Below the pieces are notes generated by a model. It was not told where the DNA came from and ran no database searches. It saw only the letters and a list, made by a program, of their open reading frames with translations. From the NCBI RefSeq assembly GCF_026339875.1, contig NZ_JAPEPZ010000001.1, positions 8,494,001 through 8,558,000 of the forward strand: 64,000 bases of DNA. The letters are read 5' to 3'. The translations under genes were made by a program, and so were the position numbers. Source of the stretch: Streptomyces sp. NBC_01571. Lineage in GTDB: Bacteria > Actinomycetota > Actinomycetes > Streptomycetales > Streptomycetaceae. Of the stretch, positions 28,553-38,692 are shown piece by piece (the first letter of the stretch is position 1; every line of letters begins with the position of its first letter).

Positions 28553-30535
28553 GTGAGCAAAAGCCAAGAAAAGCCGCAAGCAGGGATGTACTTGTCCAGG
28601 CTCGCCATCAAGAACTTCCGCTCCTGCTACGAAGTGGAAGTCGAGTTGCAGCCGAACATTACGCTCCTCGTGGGCGAGAACAACTCCGGCAAGTCCAACG
28701 TCATCGAAGCGCTCAGGCTGGCCACCACACCCTTGAATCGTCGATCCACGCGGTGGTTCGACGAATCCGACCTGTCGCATGGTCGAGAAGCGGATGAGGC
28801 CCAGTTCCGCGCGTCGTACGACGGTCTGACGTCAGCGCAACGCGCCCACTACATAGCCTCGCTCGATGTGGAGACCAATCAGGCCGCCTACAAGACGACG
28901 TACAAACGGGATGAGTCCCGGCAGCAGATGCGCCCGAGTGTTACAGCCGGACCTGTGGATGGACCCGACGCCGAGCCAGAGAAGCGGGACCAAATCGCGC
29001 ACGTCTACCTGGCGCCCCTTCGGGATGCGCAGAGGGAGTTGGACTCGTCGGACGGCAACCGGCTGCTGCGGATCATCCGCTACCTCACCGATGAAGACGA
29101 ACAGGAAGCGTTCCGCGCGCAGGCCAACGACTCGTTCACCAAGCTCAAGGAACACCCGGTCCTGACCTCTACGACCAAAGAGATCCAGGGTCACTTGGGA
29201 GAACTGACCGACTCGGTTCGGGGGCAGACCGTCGAGGTCGCTTTCGCCCAGTACGAGCTGCACCGACTGGCCCGGAGCCTGCGGGTCAAGATGGCCGAGG
29301 CTGGCATCCCGCCAGCGGACCTCACCGAGTCGGGCCTTGGCTACGCCAACCTCCTCTTCATCGCCACCGTCATCCTGGAGCTGCGCAACGCCCAGCACAT
29401 GGAACTGACGCTCTTCCTTGTCGAGGAGCCGGAGGCCCACCTCCACCCACAGCTCCAAGCGGTGCTGCTGGACTACCTGCGGGAACAAGCCGAAGCCTCG
29501 CTCAAGAACGATACGCACGGTCCCGCCGGCCGTATCCAGGTCGTCGCGAGCACGCATTCGCCCAACCTGGCTAGCAGTGTCGGTATCGAGAACGTCGTGG
29601 CGCTGCGCACGCGAGTGGACAAGGAGAGGGTCCAGGACGACGACGGCCAGGAGAAAGAGGTGCTACGCCGGAAGACGCAAGCGCTCCCTCTGGCCAAGCT
29701 CGACCTCACCGGCGACGAACGGCGAAAGATCAATCAGTACCTCGATGCGACCCGCGCAGGCCTGCTCTTTGCCCGTCGTGTCATCCTGGTGGAAGGCATT
29801 GCTGAAGCGGTCCTGCTGCCGGTCATCGCCCGGCACTGCGTCTTCAAAGGCGAGGACCAGGCGAAACAGCGTCGGGACTTCCACGGCGTCACGATCATCA
29901 ATGTCGGCAGCGTCGACTTTGCGCCGTACATCACGCTGCTGCTCTCGACGGTCAACGGGTGTCGGCTGCTGGACAAGCTGACCGTCATCACCGACGGCGA
30001 CCCGGACATCCCCAAGGAACAGAAGACCGACGACGGGGAGGCCGAAGACGACCTAGGCGATGCCCAGAACCCGACGGCCGCCGCTCCAGTCGAGGGCGGT
30101 CCCGGCGCGGGCGCCGACGGTGACGAGGACGAGCCGGAAGACGATGACGACGCCGCCGTGAACAACCGTAAGGACCGGCTGACTGCTCACGCCGAGTCGA
30201 TCGGGGCCACAGACCACCTGATCGTCGCGGAAGCGCCGCACACGCTTGAGGCCGACCTCCTCGACCCCGAGATCAACGAGCCGGTACTCAGGACGGCCTT
30301 CCTGAAACAGCGCCGACGCTCCAAGAAGAAGTGGCAGGAGATTCTCGACGACGAGCGAGGGCGTGCCTGGGGCTTTTACCTGAAGCTTCGCAAGCACAAG
30401 AAGTTCATCGGCAAGGGCGAGTTCGCGCACGAAGTGGCGCTGGCCATCCAGAGCGGCGCGGACTTTGAAGCTCCTCGGTACCTGGCTGACGCCATCCGTG
30501 GCGTCCTGCTGGATACACGGGGTGATGAAGGTTGA
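28553..30535 (+). CDS. OLD-family ATPase/TOPRIM nuclease, GajA-like (second copy)
   Basis: About 660 residues from GTG 28553 (GTG 28547 or ATG 28586 are alternatives). It begins MYLSRLAIKNFRSCYEVEVE and has an intact P-loop GENNSGKS (41-48), a signature SGLGYANLL and Walker B LFLVEEPEAHLHP. The TOPRIM half has ILVEGIAEAVLLPV and VITDGDPD, followed by a very acidic insert (DEDEPEDDDD). Unlike the copy at 14-16 kb, both active sites look complete. The helicase partner that overlaps its stop is truncated, so the pair is probably non-functional as a defence system. Confidence 0.8.
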   Translation: MSKSQEKPQAGMYLSRLAIKNFRSCYEVEVELQPNITLLVGENNSGKSNVIEALRLATTPLNRRSTRWFDESDLSHGREADEAQFRASYDGLTSAQRAHYIASLDVETNQAAYKTTYKRDESRQQMRPSVTAGPVDGPDAEPEKRDQIAHVYLAPLRDAQRELDSSDGNRLLRIIRYLTDEDEQEAFRAQANDSFTKLKEHPVLTSTTKEIQGHLGELTDSVRGQTVEVAFAQYELHRLARSLRVKMAEAGIPPADLTESGLGYANLLFIATVILELRNAQHMELTLFLVEEPEAHLHPQLQAVLLDYLREQAEASLKNDTHGPAGRIQVVASTHSPNLASSVGIENVVALRTRVDKERVQDDDGQEKEVLRRKTQALPLAKLDLTGDERRKINQYLDATRAGLLFARRVILVEGIAEAVLLPVIARHCVFKGEDQAKQRRDFHGVTIINVGSVDFAPYITLLLSTVNGCRLLDKLTVITDGDPDIPKEQKTDDGEAEDDLGDAQNPTAAAPVEGGPGAGADGDEDEPEDDDDAAVNNRKDRLTAHAESIGATDHLIVAEAPHTLEADLLDPEINEPVLRTAFLKQRRRSKKKWQEILDDERGRAWGFYLKLRKHKKFIGKGEFAHEVALAIQSGADFEAPRYLADAIRGVLLDTRGDEG

Positions 30536-30768
30536 GTGACGTGAAGCTGACTGACGACCAGCAGGCTCTTGTCGACGCTCAAGACAGCTTGTTCGCGGCT
30601 GCCTGTCCCGGGGCCGGTAAGACCCGGGCCATGGTCGCCCGGTTCCTGAAGCGGACTGCCGAGGAAGGCCGGCGCGGGATCGCACTGATCTCCTTCACCA
30701 ATGCTGCGGTGGACGAGGTCCGGCGCCGGTGTGGGAACCAGGTGGAAGCCCTGCGGGCCAGGGCTTGA
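30532..30768 (+). pseudogene. GajB-like UvrD helicase, truncated by IS debris
   Basis: Starts at TTG 30532 inside the previous stop, or GTG 30541. About 75 residues remain: a Q-motif-like LTDDQQALVDA, Walker A CPGAGKTRAM and motif Ia ISFTNAAVDEVRRR. These are the first 15 percent of a UvrD helicase. The frame runs into the end of an ISAs1-type element at about 30758 and stops. No continuation is found on the far side of the IS block. Confidence 0.85.
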
Positions 30769-31258
30769 TCAAGTTCCGTAGGTGTCTGGTTCGGTTGTGA
30801 TGCCCAGGATGTGAAGTGCTCGTTCGGGTTCGTTTCGAATCGCTCGGGTGGTTTTGGCGATGTTGTCGGATCCGAGGGTCTTCAGGACACCGATGGCGAG
30901 GTTGCGGAGGGTTGCCATGGCGCGGGGTGCGGTGCCGGTGTGGACGGTGGAGGCGTCTTCGGCGAAGGTGACGTCCCTGATGTGGTGTGAGGAGTTCTCG
31001 ATCCCCCAGTGCCCGCGGATCGCGGTGGCAAGGCCGGCGGGGCCGGTCTGGTGGGCGTCGAGGCTGGTGACGGCGTAGAGGCTCTCCCGGGTCTCGCGCT
31101 GGCCGGTTTGCTTGCGGCGGCGGTGGACACGGATGGCCAGGCGGCCGTGGGGGAAGGAGATCCCGCCGAGTTCGTCCGGGACGGCGCAGGTCTTGATCGA
31201 GCGGGACTCGCGCCTGCCGTGCCCGGTGGTGGAGGCGGTGTGCTGGACGGGAATATCG
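30758..31258 (-). mobile_element. ISAs1-family element, 3' fragment
   Basis: The minus-strand frame 30769-31258 encodes only the C-terminal part of an ISAs1-type DDE transposase: TTGHGRRESRS, then GHWGIENSSHHIRDVTFAED and PRAMATLRNLAIGVL. The outer end is probably CAGGGCTTGATC at 30758. The N-terminal half is missing because an ISL3 element abuts at 31259, and it does not reappear beyond that element. Confidence 0.75.
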
Positions 31259-32738
31259 GGGTCTTCGAGGTTAGGCGGGGTTGAGGTGTCCGCGGGCTCG
31301 GCGGGTGGTGACGCAGCGTGTGCGTAGGCGCTGGCTGTCGGCATTGCGGAAGCCGAATGCGTTGCGGGCGACGAGCTTGATGACGCGGTTGATGCCTTCG
31401 CTCTTGGCGTTGCTGTGGCCGGTGTCGATGAACCCGGCGATCTCGGGCCACCAGCGGTCGACGGTGGTGGCGAGGGTGCAGGCTTCGGGGATGTCTGAGT
31501 CCGCGCACCAGGTGAGGAACTTCCATCGGGCGTGGCCTACTTCTTCGCGGTCGGCGCCGGTTCGGGCCAGGGCGAGGAGGGTGCGCAGGCTCTCCTTGGC
31601 GATCCAGGCGGTCAGCAGCGTCTGCCCGATCGGCCCCTCGTCCAGCAGCGCGTTCCACATCGTGGCGAACTGCTGGTCGGTGAGGTCCTCACGGTTGCGC
31701 AGCAGCCGTCGACGGGCCTTCCATTCCGGGTCGGTGGCGCGTCCACGCCGGCCCCGGATCTCGGCGGTGGTGCGACGCCGTACAGCAGAGAGCATCTTGT
31801 TCGCGAGCTGGACGATGTGGAAGTGGTCAACGACCACGATGGCATCGGGCAGGCCGGTGCGGATCGCGGCCCGGTAGGTGGCTGACATGTCGATGGCGAC
31901 GTAGCGGATGTTCTTTCTCCACTCCAAGGGGTGGTGGACAGCCAGGCCAGGACGTCGGCGGCGGCACGGCCCTCGACCTGCCCGAGCAGGCCACCGGCCC
32001 CGAGCGCGTCGACGAACCCGGTGTGCCACCTCTCGCGCACCAGGTGCCACTTGCCGGTGTCCGCATCCTGTTCCCAGCGCGGCCGTCCGCGCCGGGTCTC
32101 GTCGACGCCCAGCACCTCCACTTCCGGCAGCGGCGCCTCGGTGACCTCGCGGGCGGCCGCGCGGAAGGCGTCCATCACCGTCGGCCAGGACACGTGCAGG
32201 TCACGGGCGGCCTGGACCACGGTGGAAGCAGCATCCCGCACCCGCAGGGCGGCAGCCCGGCGCAGCCGGCCGGTGATCCGGGCCCCGGCCGGTATCTGCC
32301 GAACCTGCTCGGTGAACGACTTCCGCTCGCATCCGGACTCCCGGCAATACCAACGCCGCTTGCACCACACGAACTCCAATCCCCGTTCTCCGTAAGGAAG
32401 ATCACGTGGACGGGTGTACACGAGGCCCTTCACATGTGACGCGAACACGCCGCAGGAGGGACAGGCCCGGGCGGCTTCGTCCGCTGTGGTCAGATGCACC
32501 CGCCGGGTGCCGTCCATCAGCCGCTCAACGCTCTCGACGGCAAGGCCGTCCAAGTCGAGCAGCACCGCCGTATCGTTGTCCAAGCCCGTGGTTTCTGGTG
32601 ATCAAACTGCCGGAGAACAGTCATGATCGCCGATGACCACGGACGCCCTGCACCCACGAGCCGACCACCCCCACGCTCACCCTCCGTGAGAACCCCGGAG
32701 GACGAAGGCTCACCCACCCCGCCTAACTTCGAAGACCC
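31259..32738. mobile_element. ISL3-family insertion sequence
   Basis: The ends read GGGTCTTCGA(G/A)GTTAGGCGGG inward from 31259 and from 32738. Flanking octamers differ (GAATATCG on the left, AGCTTGAG on the right), so the usual 8-bp duplication is absent, which indicates a deletion or recombination after insertion. Confidence 0.8.
31271..32583 (-). pseudogene. ISL3-family transposase, frameshifted
   Basis: The first frame (from 32583) has the zinc-binding N-terminus (ACPSCGVFASHVKG...CRESGCERKSF), a helix-turn-helix and VEVLGVDETRRGR. Near 31920 the frame is lost after LAWLSTTP. The rest, EWRKNIRYVAIDMSATYR, VVVDHFHIVQLANKML and TGHSNAKSEGINRVIKL, continues in another frame to 31271. One base missing in a C run explains the break. 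ISL3 transposases are normally a single frame, so this copy is probably dead. Confidence 0.8.
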
Positions 32739-32782
32739 AGCTTGAGGGGTTGCCGAAGGTGCCGTGATAGCCGTGCTCCTGC

Positions 32783-33283
32783 TCAAGCCGAAACCGACCC
32801 CCAGCGGTACTCCTCGACGGCCTCGTCGTAGGGGCGCAACAGCGGCTCCAGCTCTGTACGTACCAGATCGGCGTCGCCCGGCGGGAGAGTCAGCGACGCC
32901 CGCCGCATGTGGACGCTCCACGTAGCCGGATCGGGGAAGACCGACAGCCGCGGTACCAGATCACGCAGAACCAGCCCCTCACGGAACCGGGCCAGTCCGG
33001 ACACCTCCAGGTGACAGCCTTCCGTGAAGGAGCGCTCGCCAAAGGTCACCGGCTCGCCCAGAGCTCGTACCGGACTTGCGACCGCAGCCCTGCCGATGAC
33101 GCGTCCCAGGTCACGCGTCGGGTTCCGGAAGCAACTCCTGGTGGTGTAAAGGAAGATCTCGTCGCCCTCTTCCAGCGCACGGGCCGCCCTTGACCGCCCC
33201 GCCGGGAACGCCATCCGCTGCTCGGTCAGCACCCTGCTCAGGGCGGCTCGGTCTCCGATAATCAGCAGGTGCGTCGACGGCAT
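32783..33283 (-). CDS. EVE/PUA-like domain protein
   Basis: A 166-residue protein from the ATG at 33283. The core (EEGDEIFLYTT...NPTRDLGRVIGRAAVAS) matches the strand order of EVE/PUA-like domains, which bind modified bases and are common next to restriction and transfer genes. The upstream in-frame ATG at 33370 adds an unlikely leader. The ribosome site is weak. It starts right beside the ISL3 end, so its original neighbourhood may be lost. Confidence 0.55.
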   Translation of the reverse strand: MPSTHLLIIGDRAALSRVLTEQRMAFPAGRSRAARALEEGDEIFLYTTRSCFRNPTRDLGRVIGRAAVASPVRALGEPVTFGERSFTEGCHLEVSGLARFREGLVLRDLVPRLSVFPDPATWSVHMRRASLTLPPGDADLVRTELEPLLRPYDEAVEEYRWGSVSA

Positions 33284-33410
33284 GTGAATCACGATAGCCG
33301 GGGCGTGGCCACTCGTGCACCGACCGCTGACCTGCCGTGTGACGGCAAGGCCATAGGTTAGAGCGGTCACGCGGACCGCGGTCCGAGCTCTTAAGTACCG
33401 AAGTCCACGG

Positions 33411-33710
33411 CTATTGCCTCGCGTCTGCGACCAATTCGCCGGCCATCAAGGCACGTATGGCTTCTTCGAGGATCGCCGTGTACCTCTTGAGTTCGTGATT
33501 CTCCTGCACCAGCGGGCTGTCGCGGTCTGGGTGTGCCGCAAAGGCCTCGTCCATCTCGCGCAGGCGGGACTCAAGCTCCGACTGCTCGGGTGCTCGTCCG
33601 GAGGCTACGGCCAGCCGGGCGGCTCGCCTGGCGGCGAACTGGGTGAGGAGTTCCCGCTGCTCTTCGGTAAGCCCTTCGTTGGTGGTGACGTTCTCGTCCT
33701 TCTCGTCCAT
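33411..33710 (-). CDS. Small coiled-coil protein downstream of relaxase
   Basis: A 99-residue acidic helical protein (TEEQRELLTQFAARRAARLA, then LVQENHELKRYTAILEEAIRALM). The heptad-like leucines suggest a coiled coil. ATG at 33710 follows GAGGAGAAGAGGGA and lies 16 bp after the relaxase stop, so it is probably co-transcribed. Function unknown. Confidence 0.65.
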   Translation of the reverse strand: MDEKDENVTTNEGLTEEQRELLTQFAARRAARLAVASGRAPEQSELESRLREMDEAFAAHPDRDSPLVQENHELKRYTAILEEAIRALMAGELVADARQ

Positions 33711-33726
33711 TCCCTCTTCTCCTCAC

Positions 33727-36700
33727 TCACGTTCCCGGTCCCCTGCGCGGTCCCGGGTTGGGTCCGCGGCGCCGGTGATGGTTCTGTTCGTCTTGTGTGC
33801 TGTCGGCCCGCCGCCGGCGGACGGCGTCGTCCGCCGGCACGCCAGGTGTGACGGGGGCCAGGCCACGCCGCGCTCGTTCGGCGTGGACTTCCCCTAGGCG
33901 CTGCTGGATGCGGGAGCGCTGGAAGAGCGTCATGGTCTCGTGCAACTCGTTCCACTGCTCACGCTCTTCGGCCTCATCAGGAGTCTCTCCCAAAGGCTCG
34001 TCGGAGTCGATCTGGTTGAGCATCCGATAGGCGGTGAGAGCTGCGACGAGTTGCAGCCACTGCTCCTGCTGAGTGGTGTCCTCCCTGTCCGGCGCAGGTA
34101 TCTGCTCGACCCACTCCTCAAGGGCTTCCTGTCCCTCCAGGGCTTGGCGCAGGGCGAGTTCGGCGAATGCTGCGGCGGCGGCCGATACCGCCTCCCGGTC
34201 CTCAGGTTCGGACACGTGGGCGTCGAGCAGTCGGTACTGGAAGTTCTCGGCCGTACGTGCGGCGATCCGCATCCCGCCGGACGGCTCGTCGGGCCGGTGC
34301 CGCGCGGCGGCGGATGCGCGAGCACGGCGGCCGACCTCGGCGATGCGCTGCTGGAAGATCGACCAGGCATGGGCGTCGCGGGGATCAGCAGGCTGTTCAC
34401 CAATGCCGGGAACGTCGTCTCCCAGAGCGTGGCGGATGCGCCACACGTCCGCTACCGCCGCCGTGCGCTCCCACTGTTCGCGAAGGTCGGTTCCCTCGAC
34501 GGGGACCGGTCCGAGGACCCGGGTCCACGGCGGTGGGGACTCGGCCAGAGCAAGTCCCATCTGTTCCAGGCGTTCGGAGAGCACGAAGCGCCGCTCGACC
34601 AGGTGTTGACGCCAGCCTTCCGGAGTGTCCATGTCCCGTACGGCGGCGGAGGGAGCGATCCAGTCGGGCAGGTGACCGCTGTTGTCCAGAACCGGTGCCG
34701 GATGGTGCGGGAGCTCGTCGCGCAGCCGTTGTTCGGCTCGGATTTTGGCGGCGATGAGCTGGGCGCGCTTGAGTCGTTCCCGGGCCGTGTCCTGGCGCTG
34801 GAGGTTGGCCGTGCGTTCGGCGCGGGTGGCTGCCACGGGCTGGCGGGCGGTGTGGCTGGCGCCACGGCCAGGTTCGCGCTGCCAGTCTTCGCGCATCCGT
34901 TCGCGTGCGGGCATCGCCCTGCGCAGCTGCTGCTCGCGCCGCAGCAGGGCGTGTTCCGCAGCAGCGGCGCGTTCGGTCTCGTGGTCCCCTTCGTGTTCCG
35001 CGCGGCGGATACGGGCCCGCACCTGGGCGATGGCGGCGGCGAGTTGGGCCCGGGTGAGGTGTCCGTGTGCTCGGTCGGGCCAGGCGGGGTGGGGAAGTCC
35101 GTTTGCCACGACCGGCCGGGGCTGGCTGTCGACGGCGGCGTCCGCGCGCAGCAGTTCCTCCAGGGCGGTCCGGCGGTGCTGCTCGGCGAGTTCCAGTAGG
35201 CGCTGCAGTTGTTCTGTGCTGAGCGTCTTCAGTGGGCGGCTGCCGCCAGGCTGGGCCTCCCGGCGGGTGGCTCGTTCAGCTGCCTTCTGTCCGGCTTCGA
35301 CGCGGTAGTCGATGCGCCAGGCCAGCACGGCAGCCGGGTCCTCCGCGTCCGCGAAGTCCCTTTCGTCGAAGGCGACCCGGATGAGCCGGCCGAGGTCCCA
35401 GCCTTCGGCTTCGGCTGCGCGCAACGAACGCTCGGCGACCTCCCAGGCGTCCGCGCCGATGAACACCTCAGCCTCGGGCCCAAGGACACGGCGGGTGAGA
35501 CTCTGCAGGCGCTGGCTGGTGGCGCGGGCGTAGACGTCGGTGTACTCGGCGACGAGCTGGCCGATGCTGTAGGCGCGTTCCTGTTCGGCCTCGATCATCT
35601 CGTGAGCGGACACGGAGGCCTGGCTGCTGTGGGCCACGGTGTCCAGTACGTCGCGCATGTTCTGGGCGTCGTCGGTGACGACATAGATGTGGTTGGACTG
35701 GCTCCCCCGGGTCGCCTCGACGTACGCAGCTTCCCGCGAGGTGCGCGCGCTGATGAGGCCGTGGGCGGCTGCCACCGTGATGCCCTGGGCGCGGTGTGTG
35801 GTGTATGCGTACCCGAGTTCGGCGTGCCTGCGCAGGTAACCGCGCTGCAGAACGATCCGTCCGCCGTGGCCGGTGTGTCGGACGTGGGCGTTTCCGCGCC
35901 GGTCGATCCGCTCGATCAGCCACTGGTCGCCGTTCTTGACATAGTCGCGGCCCCCGAGCAGGGAGAGTTTGCGCTGGTTCTTGCGGGTCACGATGACATC
36001 GCCGACCGCGGCCTGGAGCTCGTCGCGCAACCGTGCGGTCCGGCTCAAGTCGAGTCGGCCGGAGGCGAGTTGGAAGGCCTGGGCTCGCAGGTTGAGTTCG
36101 CGGACCATCTCGGCGTCGTCGGCCATCATGAGCGCTTTCAGTCCGGCCTCGACGTCGTGCTGCCACCCGGTGAAGACGGCGCTGAGCATCTCCTCGCGGC
36201 TGCCGCCCACGACCCGCCCCTGGTCCAAATACCAGCCCCAGGCATCAGCCGGGTCGCCGTCGCGCAGGACAAGGGTTGCCTCCCCCTCGCCCTCGGTCTG
36301 GAAGCGGTGGAGCTCTTCCAGCTCCACCACGCCGACAGCGCGGGCGAGTTGGCGCAGCAGGCCTCCCGACTCGATCGAACCGAGCTGCGCGGGATCTCCG
36401 ATGAGTCGGACCAGGGCGCCGGCGGACTCGGCCTCGGCCACCACGCGCGCGAGGTTTCGCGTACCGGCCATGCCCGCCTCGTCCACCACGATCACGTCCC
36501 CCGGGCGCAGCGCGTACTCCTCCGAGACGGTCTTGCGGCGCTTGCTGCTGCGACGTTTCAACACGCGGTGGACGATGCTGCCTTCGGTCAGCTGATCGCG
36601 CTGGGCGAGCCATCCGTGCAGCGTGTACGCCGTGGTGCCGAGGTCGCCTTCGATGACCTTCATCGCGCGCGAGGAGGGGGCAAGAGGTATGAGCCGTCCG

Positions 36701-38544
36701 CCCCCGGCCGCCACCGCGTCACGGACGAGCTGGAGTGCGGTGGTCTTGCCCGTGCCGGCGGGGCCGATGCCGCCCACGACGAGGCGGTCGGAGCAGGCGA
36801 ACGCCTTCGCCAGCCGGCGCTGTCCCGCATCCAGCTCATGGCCCTGGAAGTGGTCGGCGACCTCCGTGAACCGGTCCCCGGCGAGAGCGGGGACCACCAC
36901 GGTGCGCGCGGCGTTCAAGACCCGGTCTTCTGCGGCCAAGACCTCACGCGAGGTGTACAGGACGGACTCGCGGCGCCGGTAGATGCTCGTGCCGTCTGCC
37001 CGCAGAAGAGGCGCGAACGGTCGGTGTAGGTCGGGCGGTGTGATGCTCAGCGAACCATGCGCCAGCACGCGTTCGGTGATGCGCTCGGCGAGCCCGTCGG
37101 CCGCTGAGCTGCGACCTCGGGTGAGCCGTACGACGTGGCGTCGCGACTCGGCCAGCACGTGCCGCTCGCCCCACACCGCTCGGGCATCGGACACCACGGC
37201 AAGGACGTCCTCAGCGGCCTGCACCACATCGATCTCGGTCAGGTCGCTGCTTCCGTCACCGGGTGCGGACGCTGCGACCTGCGCCGTACGCAGCAGCGCG
37301 TCAACCCGTTCCCGGCCGACGGCGGCGATGGCCTGCCTGCGCCATGCCGCCCGCAACTGGGCCAGGGACCGCCCCTTCTTCTTGGCCGGCCTGGTCTCCA
37401 GCGTGGCCTGCTGGATGAGCGCCATCCGGGCCGCAGTCCCCGGCTCCTTGCCGTGCTCCTGACGATAAGCCTGTAGCAGTTCCTCCAGCCGCGTGCCGAT
37501 GTCTCGCGTGCGCTTCGAATGCGGCTCCAGCACCCCGCGGTCGAAACCCTTGATCCCCATGACCGGCCGCTTGCCCGGGGTGACCTCACGCTCCTCGGCC
37601 TCCAGCCCGAGCCGCGCGCACACCTTCTCGACCACGACCTGGTTGTAGAACTCGGAGGCGGCAACCCCCATCGCGTACAGCAGCTTCCCGTCGATCGAGC
37701 GCCACTTGCCGTCGGCCCCGCGGACCTTGTTCGCCACGACCAGGTGATGGTGGAGAAGGGGTTCGCCGAGCCGGTTGTCGTAGTGCTCGAAGAGGGAGGC
37801 GACGAGTCCGCCCCGCACGTCTTCCTGGGCAATGCCGTTGATGCCTGTGCGGGTGGCGAGCGCGTGCTCTTCGATCCAGCCGATCGTCTCAAGGACCGCT
37901 TCCTCGTCGCACTCCATCGTGATCCGGCAGACGTCCTCGTCGCCCTCACCGAACAGACCCTTGCCGATCTCCTCCGGAGGACGCAGGACCAGGTCGTATC
38001 CCACGACCGCCTGCTGCTTCGAGGCGGTGTTCGCGCTGATGTAGCGGGCGAGCTCCTCGGCATCCTTGGGAGAGCGGCCGAAGTCCGCCCGGAAGGCGAT
38101 GGCGCCGGCCTTGGCGCGCACCTTCTTACGCTCATCGGCGGTGGCCTCCGCGCCCTTGCGGGCTTCGAGGGCCTCGATCTCGTCCTGGATCTTCGCTGCG
38201 AGGGGGCCGGCGGTTTGGTCGTACCGGTAGAAGCGGCGGCCCAGCCGTGCCCGGCGGGTGGCCTCGGCGGGTGAGAGCCCTTCGGCAACGGCCGTCTTGA
38301 TGATCTCGTCCGCGTTCGGGTGCAGTCCCTCGCCGTACAGGGCCTCCATCTGCTCCTCGGACACCGGCCCGGAGACGCCGAGTTCCGCGATTCCACCACC
38401 GACCCATACACCCGGCGGATTTCCCTCCGCCGTGTAGTAATCACCCAGGTCACGGTCGGGAGAACGGCGTACATCGCCGGTGATGGTCTCGCTCGTGTAA
38501 TAGCGATAGCCATCCCCAGCTGAGAGCTTGTGGATGGTCATCAT
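33727..38544 (-). CDS. TrwC/MobF-type conjugative relaxase-helicase
   Basis: A 1605-residue protein. The N-terminal 300 residues are a TrwC relaxase: the three-histidine metal motif is LLHHHLVVANK (His265-267), with candidate catalytic tyrosines at YRYYTSE (13-19). A RecD/TraI-like helicase follows: GPAGTGKT at 594-601, VIVVDEAGMAG near 685-694 and YTTHRAQGITVAAAHGL near 900. The rest is helical and rich in Arg/Ala/Glu. It nicks one strand at oriT, stays attached to the 5' end and unwinds the plasmid for transfer. The gene reads away from the hairpin-rich gap that probably holds oriT. Confidence 0.9.
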   Translation of the reverse strand: MMTIHKLSAGDGYRYYTSETITGDVRRSPDRDLGDYYTAEGNPPGVWVGGGIAELGVSGPVSEEQMEALYGEGLHPNADEIIKTAVAEGLSPAEATRRARLGRRFYRYDQTAGPLAAKIQDEIEALEARKGAEATADERKKVRAKAGAIAFRADFGRSPKDAEELARYISANTASKQQAVVGYDLVLRPPEEIGKGLFGEGDEDVCRITMECDEEAVLETIGWIEEHALATRTGINGIAQEDVRGGLVASLFEHYDNRLGEPLLHHHLVVANKVRGADGKWRSIDGKLLYAMGVAASEFYNQVVVEKVCARLGLEAEEREVTPGKRPVMGIKGFDRGVLEPHSKRTRDIGTRLEELLQAYRQEHGKEPGTAARMALIQQATLETRPAKKKGRSLAQLRAAWRRQAIAAVGRERVDALLRTAQVAASAPGDGSSDLTEIDVVQAAEDVLAVVSDARAVWGERHVLAESRRHVVRLTRGRSSAADGLAERITERVLAHGSLSITPPDLHRPFAPLLRADGTSIYRRRESVLYTSREVLAAEDRVLNAARTVVVPALAGDRFTEVADHFQGHELDAGQRRLAKAFACSDRLVVGGIGPAGTGKTTALQLVRDAVAAGGGRLIPLAPSSRAMKVIEGDLGTTAYTLHGWLAQRDQLTEGSIVHRVLKRRSSKRRKTVSEEYALRPGDVIVVDEAGMAGTRNLARVVAEAESAGALVRLIGDPAQLGSIESGGLLRQLARAVGVVELEELHRFQTEGEGEATLVLRDGDPADAWGWYLDQGRVVGGSREEMLSAVFTGWQHDVEAGLKALMMADDAEMVRELNLRAQAFQLASGRLDLSRTARLRDELQAAVGDVIVTRKNQRKLSLLGGRDYVKNGDQWLIERIDRRGNAHVRHTGHGGRIVLQRGYLRRHAELGYAYTTHRAQGITVAAAHGLISARTSREAAYVEATRGSQSNHIYVVTDDAQNMRDVLDTVAHSSQASVSAHEMIEAEQERAYSIGQLVAEYTDVYARATSQRLQSLTRRVLGPEAEVFIGADAWEVAERSLRAAEAEGWDLGRLIRVAFDERDFADAEDPAAVLAWRIDYRVEAGQKAAERATRREAQPGGSRPLKTLSTEQLQRLLELAEQHRRTALEELLRADAAVDSQPRPVVANGLPHPAWPDRAHGHLTRAQLAAAIAQVRARIRRAEHEGDHETERAAAAEHALLRREQQLRRAMPARERMREDWQREPGRGASHTARQPVAATRAERTANLQRQDTARERLKRAQLIAAKIRAEQRLRDELPHHPAPVLDNSGHLPDWIAPSAAVRDMDTPEGWRQHLVERRFVLSERLEQMGLALAESPPPWTRVLGPVPVEGTDLREQWERTAAVADVWRIRHALGDDVPGIGEQPADPRDAHAWSIFQQRIAEVGRRARASAAARHRPDEPSGGMRIAARTAENFQYRLLDAHVSEPEDREAVSAAAAAFAELALRQALEGQEALEEWVEQIPAPDREDTTQQEQWLQLVAALTAYRMLNQIDSDEPLGETPDEAEEREQWNELHETMTLFQRSRIQQRLGEVHAERARRGLAPVTPGVPADDAVRRRRADSTQDEQNHHRRRGPNPGPRRGPGT

Positions 38545-38587
38545 GCACTCAGATTACCTTGTGTCATTGTGAATGCAAGAGCTTTGA

Positions 38588-38676
38588 CCGTGAAGAAGGG
38601 AGGTGCAGGGAAGGGGAGTTGGCGAGCGAGGAACGAGCCGAGCCGACGAGCCGACCTGCACCTCCCTTCTTCACGG
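38588..38676. other. Candidate oriT: 22-bp perfect inverted repeat
   Basis: Arms at 38588-38609 and 38655-38676 are perfectly complementary (outer bases CCGTGAAGAAGGGAGGTGCA) around a 45-base loop that itself contains GCGAGC/GAGCCGA repeats. It lies 44 bp upstream of the relaxase start, where MobF plasmids carry their nick region. The nick site cannot be placed from sequence. Confidence 0.55.
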
Positions 38677-38692
38677 ACCGCGAAGCGCCCCC

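Noticed and set aside
35209..37029. A 606-codon plus-strand frame opposite the relaxase
   Set aside because: The relaxase and helicase motifs are clear on the minus strand, and the plus frame has no recognisable domain or ribosome site.
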